This document shows, in pieces, positions 44,007-56,242 of a stretch of DNA of 64,000 nucleotides (the stretch's first letter is position 1; each line of letters begins with the position of its first letter). The stretch covers positions 620,001-684,000 of the forward strand of contig JARWMV010000234.1 in NCBI GenBank assembly GCA_030998015.1, in the 5' to 3' direction. The translations under genes and the position numbers were made by a program. The notes under the pieces were generated by a model. It was given only the letters and a program-made list of their open reading frames with translations, was not told the origin of the DNA and searched no databases. The DNA comes from Ceratorhiza oryzae-sativae (taxonomy: Eukaryota; Basidiomycota; Agaricomycetes; Cantharellales; Ceratobasidiaceae).

Positions 44007-44854
44007 TCAGCCACTCCCGTCGCTATGTTCACGTATGGCTTGCACGATTGGGTCATGTTTGGCTACGGTCGCTATTTCTAGTGCGGTATCCCCGTCCTGA
44101 TCCTGTATTCCACGAACTTAACTTCTTCAGGCAAGAGTGTACTCAAGAACTCACCTTTAAATTCACGTCTGCTCCCCTGCTAAGCAACAACCGCACTATG
44201 TCCAAATGGCCGCGATCCGCCGCGAGATGCAGAGGTGTATACTCCTAGTTGACAGGTCGGAGAAAGCCCTATCACCATGAAAAATAGCCACATACAAACT
44301 CATCACGAGCATTCACGAGTGATGGATCGCCGTCAAGAAGCAGCCGTAGCCCCGATGCGTTGCCATTCACAGCAAACCCGTGCACTGAATTCTCCAGACC
44401 CGGGGCAGCCGGTTTTGGTACACTGACCGACACACCCATGCCAACCCCTTTCCCAGCGCTCTCGCCAGATTCGGAAATAGGGCTAACAGTGTCATTGTGG
44501 GACTGCTCTGCTTCAGACCAACCCAATTTTCGTGCATGCCCCAAGTACAATTGTTCGGCTGCCTGAACTGGGTCAGCCTCGTCTACTAAGGTCTTGCTCA
44601 GATTATCCCAAGCATCCCATTTGGCCCTGCCTGTCATGTCAAAGAAAGAGGGGCGGGAACTAGTTGGCTTGGGCCCGACCGTCACGCATTTATATGCGGC
44701 GTACAGCTGGGACGATTGTGGATTAATCATCCCCATGTTTCGTTGTCGTCGGTGGACACACCTGTAACTGAGTCGAGGTTGATACATATGCAGAAGGAGG
44801 CAGGCGATTGATATACGAGACCGCAGACTGAAACTCATTGCCTCCAGTAGACAT
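44007..44854 (-). CDS. Acyl-CoA-binding protein with ankyrin repeats (ACBD6-like)
   Basis: Binds long-chain acyl-CoA; ankyrin repeats probably recruit partners, as in ACBD6, which supports N-myristoylation. Splicing complement(join(44007..44102, 44155..44244, 44296..44706, 44762..44854)) gives 229 residues in frame. The ACBP domain (residues 5-95) shows [35 protein letters not shown] in order and [11 protein letters not shown], with the Tyr/Lys contacts for CoA present. A Ser/Gly linker follows, then two ankyrin repeats: [23 protein letters not shown] and [20 protein letters not shown], ending [21 protein letters not shown]. One residue differs from the usual DEFGYTPLHLA (here [11 protein letters not shown] across an intron). 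Confidence 0.9.
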
Positions 44855-45043
44855 ACTGAAGTCTATGGTGGTCGTCGATGGGTACTAGCTATTTACGAGG
44901 CGACCTGTGTTTACGATGCTTGTTCCGTGTTTATCTTCATCGGAATGCTCTATCGTAGATAAACGATAAACATATTTCTTTGTAAAACAGCTCAGTTTAA
45001 CTATTTTTGAACTGTGTACTATTACGGCGATAAAGCCATCCAG

Positions 45044-46421
45044 CTATGCAAGCCCAGCCTCTTTCATCAGCTATAATGTATGCAGCACGTCAATTCAGTC
45101 CGGGGTTAATTATCGTTGGCATGAATAAAAATTACCTTAAGGATCGTTGGGCCAATCTTTGCTGGGCTATCCACGACGGTTGCGCCAGCGTCCTGTAGAG
45201 CCTTGACTTTGTCCGCGGCCGCACCTGGATGAATATGTAAACGTATTGCCTATTTTTTGCTCCAAGTTTGACTAGCGTACCCTTGCCCCCTGCGATGATA
45301 GCCCCAGCGTGTCCCATACGACGACCTGGAGGTGCGGTCGTTCCAGCAATGAAACCCACGAGGGGCTTCGGGTTAGCTCGGCCTTTATTGAACTGTGCGA
45401 GGTATTCTGCGGCTTCTTCCTCGCTCGAACCACCGATTTCGCCAATGAGAACGACACCTAAATCCAGTTGAGTTGGTAGCGTGTTTTGGAACGGCGTTAG
45501 CCCGCATACCTTCAGTCGCAGGATCATTCAAGAGAACTTTTAGAGCATCGACGTGGGTCGTCCCAGGGAAAGGGTCTCCTCCAATGCCAATGCACAAGGA
45601 CTGACCCAGCCCGACAAGTGTTGTTTGGTGAACGGCTTCGTAGGTCAAGGTTCCGGATCGAGAGACGATACCAATCTTTCCTGGCTTGTGAATATGGCCA
45701 GGTTGAATGCCCATCTTGCAGCCAAGAGGGTTAATGATGCCTGGGCAGTTAGGGCCCACAAGTCGGGACTTCGATTGGCTCTTGAGAGCATGCATGACCT
45801 ACAAAAGGGTAAGCCATTAAGGAAAGGGTGTATATTCAACGTAGCTCACTTTGATTTCGTCTGCTTGCGGAATCCCTTCAGTGATGCAGACAATCAAACC
45901 AATCTCATTTTCAATGGCTTCTATAATCGCGTCGGCTGCAGTCGGAGGAGGAACGTATAGTACTGTTGCATCGGGATGGGTTTCTCTCACAGCCTACAGA
46001 GGGCTCAGGTTGTCGAGAGCTCAGTTCCGCGAGAGCGACGGTGCCTTACGTCTTTTACTGAACCAAATACAGGAAGTCCGAGATGGGTCTGCCCTGCCTT
46101 CTTGGGGGAGGTTCCGCCAACCATTTTTGTGCCATACGCGATTGCCTCCTTAACATGGAAAGTACCCTACCGCCAGGTGGATTTAGCACTGTGACAGTGA
46201 GCCGACACACAGACATACCGTCTTTCCAGTAAACCCTTGACACAATACGCGGGTATCCTTATGGATTTTAAGGTTCGGAATGGTATCTTCGTATCCGCGT
46301 CGGATCGCCGAGCTTGCAAATGAACGCTCTAGTTGATGTCAGAAACTGCATGCATGCACGCGTAGCGATACGCACTAGCAGACCCCGCTGCAGGAGCAAG
46401 GGCTCGCGTAGCACGGAACAT
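45044..46421 (-). CDS. LSC1: Succinate-CoA ligase alpha subunit, mitochondrial
   Basis: TCA-cycle enzyme subunit converting succinyl-CoA to succinate with nucleotide phosphorylation. Splicing complement(join(45044..45070, 45136..45224, 45281..45457, 45510..45798, 45850..45993, 46050..46166, 46219..46328, 46376..46421)) yields 332 residues in frame. The presequence is [19 protein letters not shown]. CoA-binding marks are [16 protein letters not shown] and [30 protein letters not shown] and [15 protein letters not shown] follow; the phosphohistidine motif is [16 protein letters not shown] with His in GHAGA. The C-terminus is [16 protein letters not shown]. No anomaly seen. Confidence 0.96.
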
Positions 46422-46781
46422 GTTGATCGTTGAGGTGGTATGGATGATGTCCAACGTGCGAATCACCCGTCCCAGGCGCGGTCCGTTCACACCCGTATGC
46501 GGAAGCAGCCGGATTTTAACGCCGAGCTCGGACCAATGCAAGAAATCGATTATTTATTCACCAGACATACTAACCTTGATTACCGTGCAACTAAAAGGTT
46601 AACTACTAGCTAAACACATCTACAATTGCCGCGAGGCTACAGCGTCCCTCCTGCGTTCCCGCATTTTAACATTTTCTCGATGGAACGCCATTACCGCCTG
46701 CTTCACTCCTCGGGGGTGTTTCGCACTAAAAAGCCGGATTGCCTATTCAGCAGTTTATCCATAGAGTGGGTCAACTTGAAC

Positions 46782-49700
46782 TTACTTGGTAACGTCCGAC
46801 ACTAGGGTAGCTTTGACGGTAGAATGGACACTGCTAGCAGGCAACATCTCTGCAGCTGCAGCGATCCACGCTGCCGACTCGTTGGGCCATACTTTTGCCA
46901 TTTCTCCTATGACAGTTACAGTCGATGGGGTAACGTCCTCCGGATACGCCCCAGCCAACCCGTTGAGCAGTACCGAGGCGAGTTGAGGGCCATGAGGGCC
47001 AACGGCGTTTCTGATGGCGGCCGCATATAGTGGGAAATTCGGGGGAGCGGATTGCTGTGTCTGGTCCATGGCATCGTGCCCAAGGAGGCCTTGGGCAAAA
47101 TCGACACCGACATAGATGGCCTCTGCCTGCACCAGAGAGAGGCATGCTAAGAGGACTTGAACGGTAGTAGGAAGAGCGGGGGATAGGAGAATGAGGTCCG
47201 GTGTGTACTGAAGCATGATCATCGCAAGGAATGTGTAGTCTTCGATCACTGAAATCGTGGTAAGAAATAGATGATAAATGAACCAAAGCAAAAGCACACA
47301 CCATCTGGAATGTTGCTAATGGATTGCGTTTGCAGCATGTTCGCCATCCGGGCACTCACTAGTTCGTATGCCTGTTTAAAGTCGTCGCGAAGAGATACCC
47401 GACCGGTATGCCCATGCGCCTCAATACATTTCCGAAGAATCCACGGGTAGCTGGCAATCCCTGTTTCGTTGAAATTGAGGACGGCACGTTTCACCAAGAG
47501 CGGTATGACGGGAAGCGCGGATGAACCAAAGAATGGCAACGCGGCGCGCAGCAGTCGACAGACGCTCTCAGAAACAGTCGGATCTCCGCCGTGACTACTA
47601 AGGACGGCGTCAATTACTGCCCAAGATTGCGAGCAAGTTTCCTCGCACGAAGCGGGAAGCTCTTCTCCAAAGGTGCCGATAATCTGGAGCATGCTCAAGA
47701 GTAGTTCCACGCCATCTGGAAATGAGAGGGTTTCAGCGCATAGACCTCTGACATCGGAGCAAGGTGCATACCACATATGGCATCCGTCTGGGCCTTCGGG
47801 GACAGAGACGAAGCTGTAGCAGCTTCGTGAATCTTTTGCAATAGCTCTAGGCTTAATTGCTTCAATGCCAACCCAGCATCTTGGAGTGACATGGCCGAAA
47901 TGACGTGTGCTATTCCCTCATAAATCTCGACGCGATCGCTTTGAGAGATCTTCGGTGACATCGTTTGCACAAACGAATGAAGTTGAGAGAAATAGGAGGT
48001 AAGATGCTATTTCAAGTCGGAATAAACTTTAACTTTACCACATGGTTAGGATCAAATTCGGGGACCCACCTGATTGCAGTCTTTGCAAAGGAACCGAAGG
48101 GCCTGGCCAGCTGCTGCGACAACTTCTCGATCAGAATCCTCGAAAGCCGCCGAAATGTACTCGAGCAATCCAGGGATATACGACGGGTGCAATGCTACCC
48201 ACTCGGAGTACCGTGAGACAACGAGAGTAGCGGCATATCGCACTTTGGGGTGAGGCGGAAGACGGATAATGAGGCCCATAATTTGGGGGACAACTTCTTC
48301 GTCGGTAGGGGGTATCTCTGCTCCCATAGATCGCATCGCGAATAAGGGTGCTTCTATATCTTGCCAAGCAGGTTGGGTCGAAGTATCACCCAAGGTTTTC
48401 ACTACCATGTCATACGTACGCGATAGGCAAGTGGACGAGCCAAGGACATAACAACAGTCCTTGAGCGTATCTCCCATGACGTGCCTGAAGTCACGGAATT
48501 CGTCGCGCTCTTGTGCGGGGAGTTGATCGAAGTCCGTTGGGAAACGGAGATGGTCAATCATCACCACGGCAAGCTTCTGGTAAGCGTCAGAGATGAGAGG
48601 GGGAATGGAGTCTCGTCGATGGCAGGCAGTCATGGCAAGGTGGTACCAAAACTGGAACGTGATGGGGACGATCTCTAGATCGGGATAGGAAGCGCATTGG
48701 AGCATAGCCTCGACGATGGGATAGAAGGTTTCAATGTGGTTGACGATCAAGAGGCGATATGTTTCCCCAGCTTCCGCAAAAATTCTCGTATAGCCTCGCA
48801 TTTTTTCCGTGTCATCGTTGACTACGGACAACTTTGGTTTGAGAGCAATGAGGCGAGCTGTGATCTGCTCTATCACGGGAAGAAAATCGTCAATCTCCTG
48901 AGTCTCGTGGATTATGTCGCAGATGACGTCCACTGCCGGATCGAAAAGGGATTCTGAGCCTAACGCCTCAAACGCAAGATCGAAAAGGGGTGTTTTAACG
49001 AGCTCAGTCGGGGATACTTCACCAGCCTTGAGCCAACTCCTCATGCAACGGAAGACCTGCGATTGAACTTCCGACGTGACCCCTAGTGCATGTATTTAAT
49101 CTTAGAGTCCATCTCCTGAAACTAGTAGTGCCTCACCGTTTGCTTGGATGTACATTGATAGCAGGGTGAGAACTTGGCTTGCATTGTTCGTCAAAAGCTT
49201 CTCGACTCGCGCGCTAAATTCTTCGTTCTGGTGGTGCCATGGGGGGAAACAACGCCGATCGAACATTAGGCCGCCGTCCGTAGGAGATGCGAAGAACGGA
49301 AGGAAGATGGGCGGCTCCGGGTACTGACCGAAATCGGAATGCGCGAATTTGTAGTAATCTCCTCTGCGATGACCGTTAGAAATTCGAGCAGGGCCGGCAC
49401 GGTTTCGGGTTGCTGTCCAAGCGACGCGACGAGATCCGCAACCGGATTGTCCCATTCAGGATACTGCAGCACAAAGCACGCAAGTGCAAGGCACATTTGA
49501 ACGAGGACAACCCGGGGACCAGACGCGTACTGCTGTATCGCAGCGATGAGCGAATCGCGCAGCCCTTGACGGTGTGCAGGATCGACTTCGTGGAAATCAT
49601 ATGTGATCTATAAATCCAAAATGACATCAACTTAATTTGCCGGTTCGCCCAGGACATGCCTTCGTTCTAAACGTTTGAGCAGCAAATGCCCGTGGCCCAT

Positions 49701-49935
49701 CAGGGATATCGGGTAGCAGCAGGAGTTGATTGCATGTCGCCCACGAGTCGCTCTAATATCGTGGATCAGAAATGAAGTACATAACAACGTTTGGTGTTTC
49801 CCAATGCCTGGTGCGTACCGCGTGCTGGAAATCTTGAAGCCACTTGTTGGCCGCGTCGATCGAATTTTTATCAGTCTGAACCGCGAAAACATTGAAGGCT
49901 TCAATCACAGCCTGCACAGACGTTGCCTGCGCCAT
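46782..49935 (-). CDS. MTR10: Karyopherin of the MTR10 / transportin-3 type
   Basis: Importin-beta family nuclear import receptor for SR-type mRNA-binding proteins. The N-terminal exon 49819-49935 reads MAQATSVQAVIEAFNVFAVQTD, DAANKWLQDFQHA, followed by SDSWATCNQLLLLPD, RAFAAQTFRTKITYDFHEVD (importin-beta N-terminal region), then HEAT-like helices: CLALACFVLQYPEWDNPV, TVPALLEFLTVIAEE, QVFRCMRSWLKAGEVSP, FEALGSESLFDPAVDVICDIIHET, DFRHVMGDTLKDCCYVLG, EAPLFAMRSMGAEIPPTDEEVVP, YAATLVVSRYSEW and AGQALRFLCKDC, all characteristic of Mtr10/Tnpo3. The intron at 49608-49659 is GC-AG (donor AAG|GCATGT). The stop at 46782 may be provisional: GTAAG at that point could be a donor leading to a short extra exon ending near 46708. 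Confidence 0.9.
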
Positions 49936-50327
49936 CGTTGTAGTTCTCCAGCAAAATTAAAATGAAACAAGAAACAAGTAGGGGATACGATGGTGGAGGG
50001 GCGAAACAGGTCCTCTTAATCAGGTGACGCGGTTGATTAGATTGGGATAGACCCAAACAGATCCACACTTGCTGAGGAATTGCGTCACAAGTGGTTGGAC
50101 TAACAAAATATAGAATTCGCCAGTAGACAAAGACAGTGATCCAAGGAAAGGAACGGACAGGCGGTATGCCCGCAGTGGGGGAGGGGGGTGGGAGTCGAAC
50201 AACTATTGGGTATCAAAGAATATCCCATAACCAAGGCGATACGAAAGGACACGTAAAACGACGTTATGCATAGGTAAAAAGGTGCGCAGAAGAAGGCAAG
50301 GACGGATAAAGGCAAAAAAACAGAAAA

Positions 50328-52088
50328 TTAGGTTCGCAGGAAGCCCTTCTTCTTGGTCTACGTGGACGAACGTTAGACCAAAGTTATAGGCGATTGATGA
50401 TGGACATACGCTGTTCTTCTCTGGAGTAAGCGGCCGGCCACTCTCTAGCCTGCGCTTCTTGTCCTCCAATTCCATGCGCTGTTTGTCGAGCGCCTCCTTC
50501 ATCTCGCGGTGACGCGCGTAGAGTTCCTCCTCGCTCTGCTTGAGCTTGGCCTCCTTCTCTTGCACTTTTTGCTGGAAGACCATCTTCATCTCGGCTTCCA
50601 TCTTTGCCAACTTGGCCTCGTGCAACGTGCGCTCTTCCTGCATCTTGACCGCCGGGCTATTCGCGCAGGGGTTGGATTAGATATGATGCAAAAAGCGAAC
50701 AGAAAATACATACTTGATCTCCTTGAAGACAGAGTGGTCTTGAGTAACACCCATCGCCAGGAGCTTTTCGCTGCGGTAGTTCTCGTACAGATAGAGATTG
50801 GTATGTTCACGGAGTTCTTCCATGTACGTCCTGATGAGCATTTGCCGGAGCTTGACAAAGTCGCAGTGGTCTTCGTTGTCAACCTCAATGACACCCCAAG
50901 GATATGAACGACCGCGGACGTTCCTGCCGTCAGCAGTCTGAACCTGTGTATCAGATCCAACAATAGCGAAGGGGATCTTGCTCTGGAGATATGCATGTCA
51001 GGTACTGAGGGATAGACGAATAAGTTGGTGGTCTTACAGCGATCTCCTCGTTCTCCGCAATGGTCTCCTCATCTTCGTTCTCATAAACCGGAGCTTGGAA
51101 GATACGGATTTCGTTGTGAGTGATATCGTTGAGAATCTAAAAAAAGTTAAGTGGAAATTAATGAAAGCGAGGTAACAGAACCTACACGCTGCTTGAACTG
51201 GATGATCTCTTCGTCCGTAAGCGTATCCGATTTGGCGATCACGGGGATGAGGTTGACTTTGGTGTGGAGGCGGCGCATGAACTCGACATCGATCTGCTTC
51301 AGGCTATTACGCAAGCATTAGTACTATGAGTGCCAAATACGGCCAGACTTACGAATGACCCGAAGGCTGGATGAAGTAGAGGCAAGCATGAACACGGTTG
51401 TCAACCATCTTTTGGCGGTTGACTCGGTTCTCCTGCTCAAGGTACGCGTCGAAGCGCGCCTCGATGTTCTCAACAATCGGCTTCCAGCTCTCGTCGTTGT
51501 TGACAAAGTCACCAAACCCAGGCGTGTCAACAACAGTGAGGCGCAATCGCACGCCGTTTTCCTCGATGTCTAAAACGAGCCTAGTCAATGTGGGTCCATA
51601 ATACGAAATTCAGAAGCAACATACCCGCACTGATGCTCTCAATGGAAACGGTTTTGGGTCGCTCGGCACTTGGGTGAAGGTGCTCCTTGGGTGGGTAGAG
51701 CGTGGTGTTGAAGAGAGTGTTGATTAAGGTAGACTTTCCAAGACCCGATTCACCTAGAATAGCAAGAAAAAAAAATAAGCGTTACGCCAAGGATTGCAGA
51801 AGCGCGTAGAGGGTTGAGGAAACGCGGCGCGTCAAACCACGCGCATGACTCTTGGCGGGAGAAAAAAAGAAACGTACCGACGACCATGACTGTGAACTGG
51901 AATCCGGTGCGAACGCTCTTGCGGTGAACTTGATTTGGCAAGTTGGCGAAACCAACATAGCCGTTGAGCTTTTTGCGGACTGCGGACTCGGCGGGAGCGG
52001 GAGCCTGTCCGTTGGCATACTGGGTGGCGGCGGGGGCGACACCGTTGCCGTAGGGGACGGACTGTTGGGAGACAGGAGACTCGGACAT
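50328..52088 (-). CDS. CDC3: Septin, CDC3 group
   Basis: GTP-binding filament protein of the septin ring. Splicing complement(join(50328..50357, 50410..50656, 50714..50982, 51038..51136, 51186..51303, 51353..51569, 51625..51753, 51878..52088)) gives 439 in-frame residues. After a short Ser/Ala-rich N-terminus come the polybasic patch ([25 protein letters not shown]), P-loop GESGLGKST, switch motif DTPGFGD, the septin motif [26 protein letters not shown] for guanine specificity, and [22 protein letters not shown]-terminal coiled coil follows ([20 protein letters not shown]). Assignment to the CDC3 group over CDC12 is by overall wording and coiled coil. It shares a 188-bp divergent promoter with LEA1. 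Confidence 0.92.
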
Positions 52089-52276
52089 GTTGGTGGTGAT
52101 GGGAGGGAGGAAGTTGGAGGTGAGGACCAGGCGTCGTGTTGCAAGTGCAAAGAAGCCACACGGGACCCCGGCTACCCACTAAGCGCCCAGGGTCCCCAGC
52201 ACTCGTCGCCTTCGTCCACGCGCCAGTACGTGCCCCGCTCGCGGCGTGAACAGACCTAACCGCGGTCCCCACAGCC

Positions 52277-53190
52277 ATGAAGCTCACCCCAGAAGTGCTC
52301 GCCGCCGCCCCGAGCTTTATCAACCCCCTCAAGGACCGCGAGCTGAACCTCCGAGGTTCGTGCATTTCGCGTAAACCGTCAATGTTATTCAAGAACCCAA
52401 GCTTGAGCAGGCCACAAAATTGCTGCCATTGAGAATCTAGGTGTCACTCATGTATGTGTGTGTCTCTTACGATTCTCCAGCCCGACTAATGCATCGTACG
52501 ACTAGGACCAACACGACACGATAGATTTTACCGACAACGCCCTAACATCCTTATCCAACCTCCCGCGTTTGCATCGCCTTCACACGCTCCTTCTGTCGTC
52601 GAACCGCATATCTCATATTGCCCCGTCGATCGCCATGTCGGCACCTCGGCTAAAGACAATTGTCTTGACGAATAATGCCATTGCCGAACTCGCAGATCTT
52701 TCTCCACTCGGGACTCTCAAGCATCTCGAGTACCTGTCCCTACTCGGGAACCCTGTGAGGGAGAAAAAGAACTATCGCGACTGGGTCGTGTTTAAATGCT
52801 CGTCGTCGTTGCGAGTATTGGATTTCCAGCGTATCAAAGACAAGGTAAATAATATCCCCCAACATGGCATTCACCCTTATCAGCATTAACCTTATCCTTT
52901 TCCAGGAACGAAAAACTGCCAAGGCGTTGTTCGTGACGGCAGAAGGCCTGCCCACTGCTCTAGCCACTTCGATCCAAGAGGCGGCTAGCGCACAGCCAAC
53001 AGGCCTGACATTTACTCCTGGAGGCGACGACCCCATCAACGACCGCCCAGGGCAAAAAGCCGGCGCGGCTGGCAGACTTATGACCGCCGAGGAACGTGCA
53101 CGAGTTCGTGACGCGATCGCTCGAGCAGGAAGCGCTGAGGAAATCAAACGATTAGAGCGTGCGTTGCGGGATGGATATGTACCAGAGTAA
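52277..53190 (+). CDS. LEA1: U2 snRNP A' protein
   Basis: Leucine-rich-repeat spliceosome subunit that partners U2B''. Splicing join(52277..52355, 52411..52451, 52506..52844, 52906..53190) gives 247 residues in frame. It starts MKLTPEVLAAAPSFINPLKD, and the LRR region follows: RELNLRGHKIAAIENLGVT, DTIDFTDNALTSLSNLPR, LHTLLLSSNRISHIAPSI, LKTIVLTNNAIAELADLSPL, LEYLSLLGNPVREKKNYRDWV, then the LRR cap SLRVLDFQRIKDKER. The C-terminal part (LTAEER-like LMTAEERARVRDAIARAGS, EIKRLERALRDGYVPE) matches fungal Lea1. It is divergent from septin CDC3. Confidence 0.95.
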
Positions 53191-53396
53191 TTCCTTCTTG
53201 TACGAAAGCATGTATACATCCTGTCTATATCCCAACGCTCATGTCGAGTAAAAAGGCATTGCGTACGCGTGTCCCGGCCACTTAACTTCGATTTTCGGTA
53301 TCAAAGTCTGGCCCGATTTGGAATATGTGCACATTAATTAGCGGGGACTACCTTCTTCTCCACCTCCACCTATCGAAATACAAAGCCCGGCCAACA

Positions 53397-54880
53397 ATGG
53401 ACACAGCTGGTTCATTCGTGGTAATATCGCAAGCTGGGAAGTCTGGTTTAAACCTTTCAATGTTTGTCATTTTATTTTATTTTTCACTCGAACCGGACCA
53501 ACCCTTATAACATTACAGACACCCGCTACCCATCCTTAATATATCCGAGCACCTGACCCGCCGGAAACTACAAACAAATCAAGATGCCCCTTTCAGTGCG
53601 TTATACTTTAACTATCCTCTGGCTGACGTGCTGAGCTCCTGGTTTGCGATAGTTATTGGCGCGCTCCTCGGTACCCAAAATGGGCGCGATATAGAAATCG
53701 TCAACACATTTGAACTTGTTCTAGAGGGAGAGTTGAACGCAACCAATGACCCTAGTGTGCCCCCAGAGGCCACGGTACTCAAGATCGACCATGGTTTTTT
53801 AACCACTCGTCGCGATCAATGTGAGTCTATCCGGCGAATGTGGCAAAGCGTACTAAGCCGCCAACAGATAAACAGGTTTTCCCTGCGTTAGAAATCCTGG
53901 GCTGGTACACTTATGCCCCCATACCGACCCAACTGCACGTAAACCTTGGCGAACAATTTACGGCATACAACAGCAGCCCGTTATTGCTTGTCCTTACCCC
54001 AACATCGGGCGAGGCCCATGGGTACGTATCTTCCCACTGGTGCGATAACCACTCACATTCCATCCATAGCTCACAACTTGAGACCTTACCTCTGCATGCC
54101 TTCGAATCTACGATCGAAATCAAGGACCGCAAGTCTAGGACGGTAAGCCCTTGCGCAGGCACACGAGTCCTAGATCTGAGCAAATTTTGATAGGTATTCC
54201 AAGAGGTGTCGTGGAAGATTCAAACTGGCGAGGCAGAGCGAATTGCAGTTGATTGGACGGCACGTGGAGGAGGAGGGGAAGACGATCGTAAGTCTCCTAG
54301 GCACCGGGTGTGCCACAAACATTTGAGGTTTCCGTAGTGACCGCCCATCTCCGGACTCAACGGGCGGCATACAAGATGCTCCATGATCGCATCCTTATCC
54401 TTGTCCAATACGTCACAGATACCCTCGCTGGTTAGATACTCTAATCTGCCACGCGCCTACATGCTTACCCCTGTGTCCCTAGGTAAAGTCGCTAAGAACC
54501 ACGAGGTCTTACGAGCGCTCAAGGCCCTTGTGGCATCCCTACCGGCCAGCGAGAGCTCTGCATTCCGGGATGAGTTTAGCACTGTGCGTGACTCCTGAAA
54601 TCCTTAGACTTGATTTGTTTACGGTTGATTGGTATAGGAATATGCGGACGTGCAACTTACCAGCTATCTCTCGTCACTAACCAAGTCTGCATCAATCCTC
54701 AACGACGTGGGTATAATTCCATTTTATAACAGGGATCTGCGCTAACCATCACGACCCCAGATCATTGACAAACATATTCTGATTGCGGGACGTGGGGACG
54801 AAGCCGGACGGGGAGGCCGCCGCCGTGGCATGGGGATTGGCATAGGTGGCCCCATGGGTAGCCTAACCGGTCTAGAGTGA
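53397..54880 (+). CDS. CSN6: COP9 signalosome subunit 6
   Basis: MPN-domain subunit of the signalosome that removes Nedd8 from cullins. Exon 1 (53397-53461) gives MDTAGSFVVISQAGKSGLNLS, then from 53519 HPLPILNISEHLTRRKLQ, IGALLGTQNGRDIEIVNTFEL, DQYKQVFPALEILGWYTYAP, ETLPLHAFESTIEIKDRKSR, VFQEVSWKIQTGEAERIAVD, AYKMLHDRILILVQYVTDTL, KNHEVLRALKALVASLP, and a Gly/Arg-rich tail. The metal-binding HxH of active JAMM subunits is absent at GWYTYAPIPTQLHVN, as expected for CSN6, which is structural. The intron between 53599 and about 53634 would be only 36 bp in the best-phase model, so a base error there is possible. Other junctions (eight or so introns) are canonical. Confidence 0.88.
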
Positions 54881-55289
54881 CCGCTTGGCCTGATGTGCAA
54901 TATCGGGGAAGGATATGCACGTCCAAGAACGTTGTTGTACATCATGCACCCGGCTTTGATTGGAAATAAACGTGAAGCTTATGTCAGCTTTCATATCATT
55001 AGCGGCGCGCCGGCTATTCGCTGGCGACTACGTTATTCTCTCAGGCCCCCAGACCAGATCCATTTGTTTGAGCTGCCGAAAACTTATACAGCTAGGCGAC
55101 ACCACTTCATACATTTCACAACCCATAGCGAGTGGCCTAGCCAGATTCGTAGTTGGATTGCATCACTCAGCCTGAGGCGCCATCGGACATTGACAACGCA
55201 CCAAGAACGGCAGCGAGAACGAGAATAGGTTCGTCCGATGCGGCTGCCTACCACTGTGGAGCTTGACTAACACCTCTTTGGATTCAAGC

Positions 55290-56074
55290 ATGGCTCTGGT
55301 GATTATTGAGGCTATGAGGGAGATATTACAGCTACGCGTACTGTACCACCTGCTGTACTCGTACGTGTTTGGCGCGAGTTCGTGATCATCACTAATGCTT
55401 CCGGCGGCATGTACTGATTTTCCTTACCGTGAAGCCCTTTGGGGGTCCTTTATTCAAGGTACACATATACGGAGAATGCATAGCAAATGATCTAATTTAT
55501 TTCGCATCGCCCCTAGGCTTTATCGCATTCCGAGCCTTACCGCGGCAGCAGTTTGGGATGCTTCAATTCAAAACGTTCCCGATCTTCTTTTCAACTTCAA
55601 CGGCCATAACGGCGGCACTCCTGGGAATCTGGGTCATGAGCCATCCGGAAGTTCGTGCGGCCCCACTCGACTTCTCTCCAGCGGTTGTGCAAGCCTGGCT
55701 CCTGGGCTTTGCTCTCATTTCACATGCATCAAATTTGCTATATCTAGGACCTAGAACATCAGAGTTCGTATTTAGAATATTGTGTGTATGTGATATTTGC
55801 ACTGACTCGTAAAAATAATTTAGAGTGATGTTTGAACGCCACAAACTCGAAAGGGCCGAGAAGAAACAATACAACGACCCAACGGTAAGCACATACCCAA
55901 GGGACATCCTAAGAGGTGCTAACCAGGGTTGTTCCTCAGGTCTCCGCCGAAATGAAATCACTGAACAAGACATTTGGTATGCTGCATGGGCTCAGCTCTC
56001 TAATCAACCTTTTCTCGTTCCTGTGCATGCTTGCGCATGGTGTCTGGCTTGGTAATCGCAGCGTGGCATTGTAG
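55290..56074 (+). CDS. TMEM205-like (DUF4149) membrane protein
   Basis: Small four-helix membrane protein of unknown activity. The likely start is MALVIIEAMREILQLRVLYH, followed by a short exon (55435-55458) with WGSF-type sequence and an exon from 55517 reading FIAFRALPRQQFGMLQFKTFPIFF, the family signature. Helices include SYVFGAS, ITAALLGIWVM, VQAWLLGFALISHASNLLYLG and LSSLINLFSFLCMLAHGVW. The exon pair 55824-55884 (VMFERHKLERAEKKQYND) and 55931 onward (VSAEMKSLNKTFGMLHGLSS) gives the second signature. The short exon near 55435 is one base out of phase in the best model, so its boundaries or sequence are uncertain. Confidence 0.75.
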
Positions 56075-56242
56075 GGCATGCGGGTTACCCGGCGCTATTC
56101 AATGTTCAGCCTGGGACGAAATCATATTAGCTCCTCGTGTATTTTAATCTGACATTGAATATATGCGCTGTGAGGAAATTCCTCGCACGTCATGCCCAAT
56201 ACCCAGAAACCTTGTGGCCCGAACACTGCGGCGAGAGCGGAT

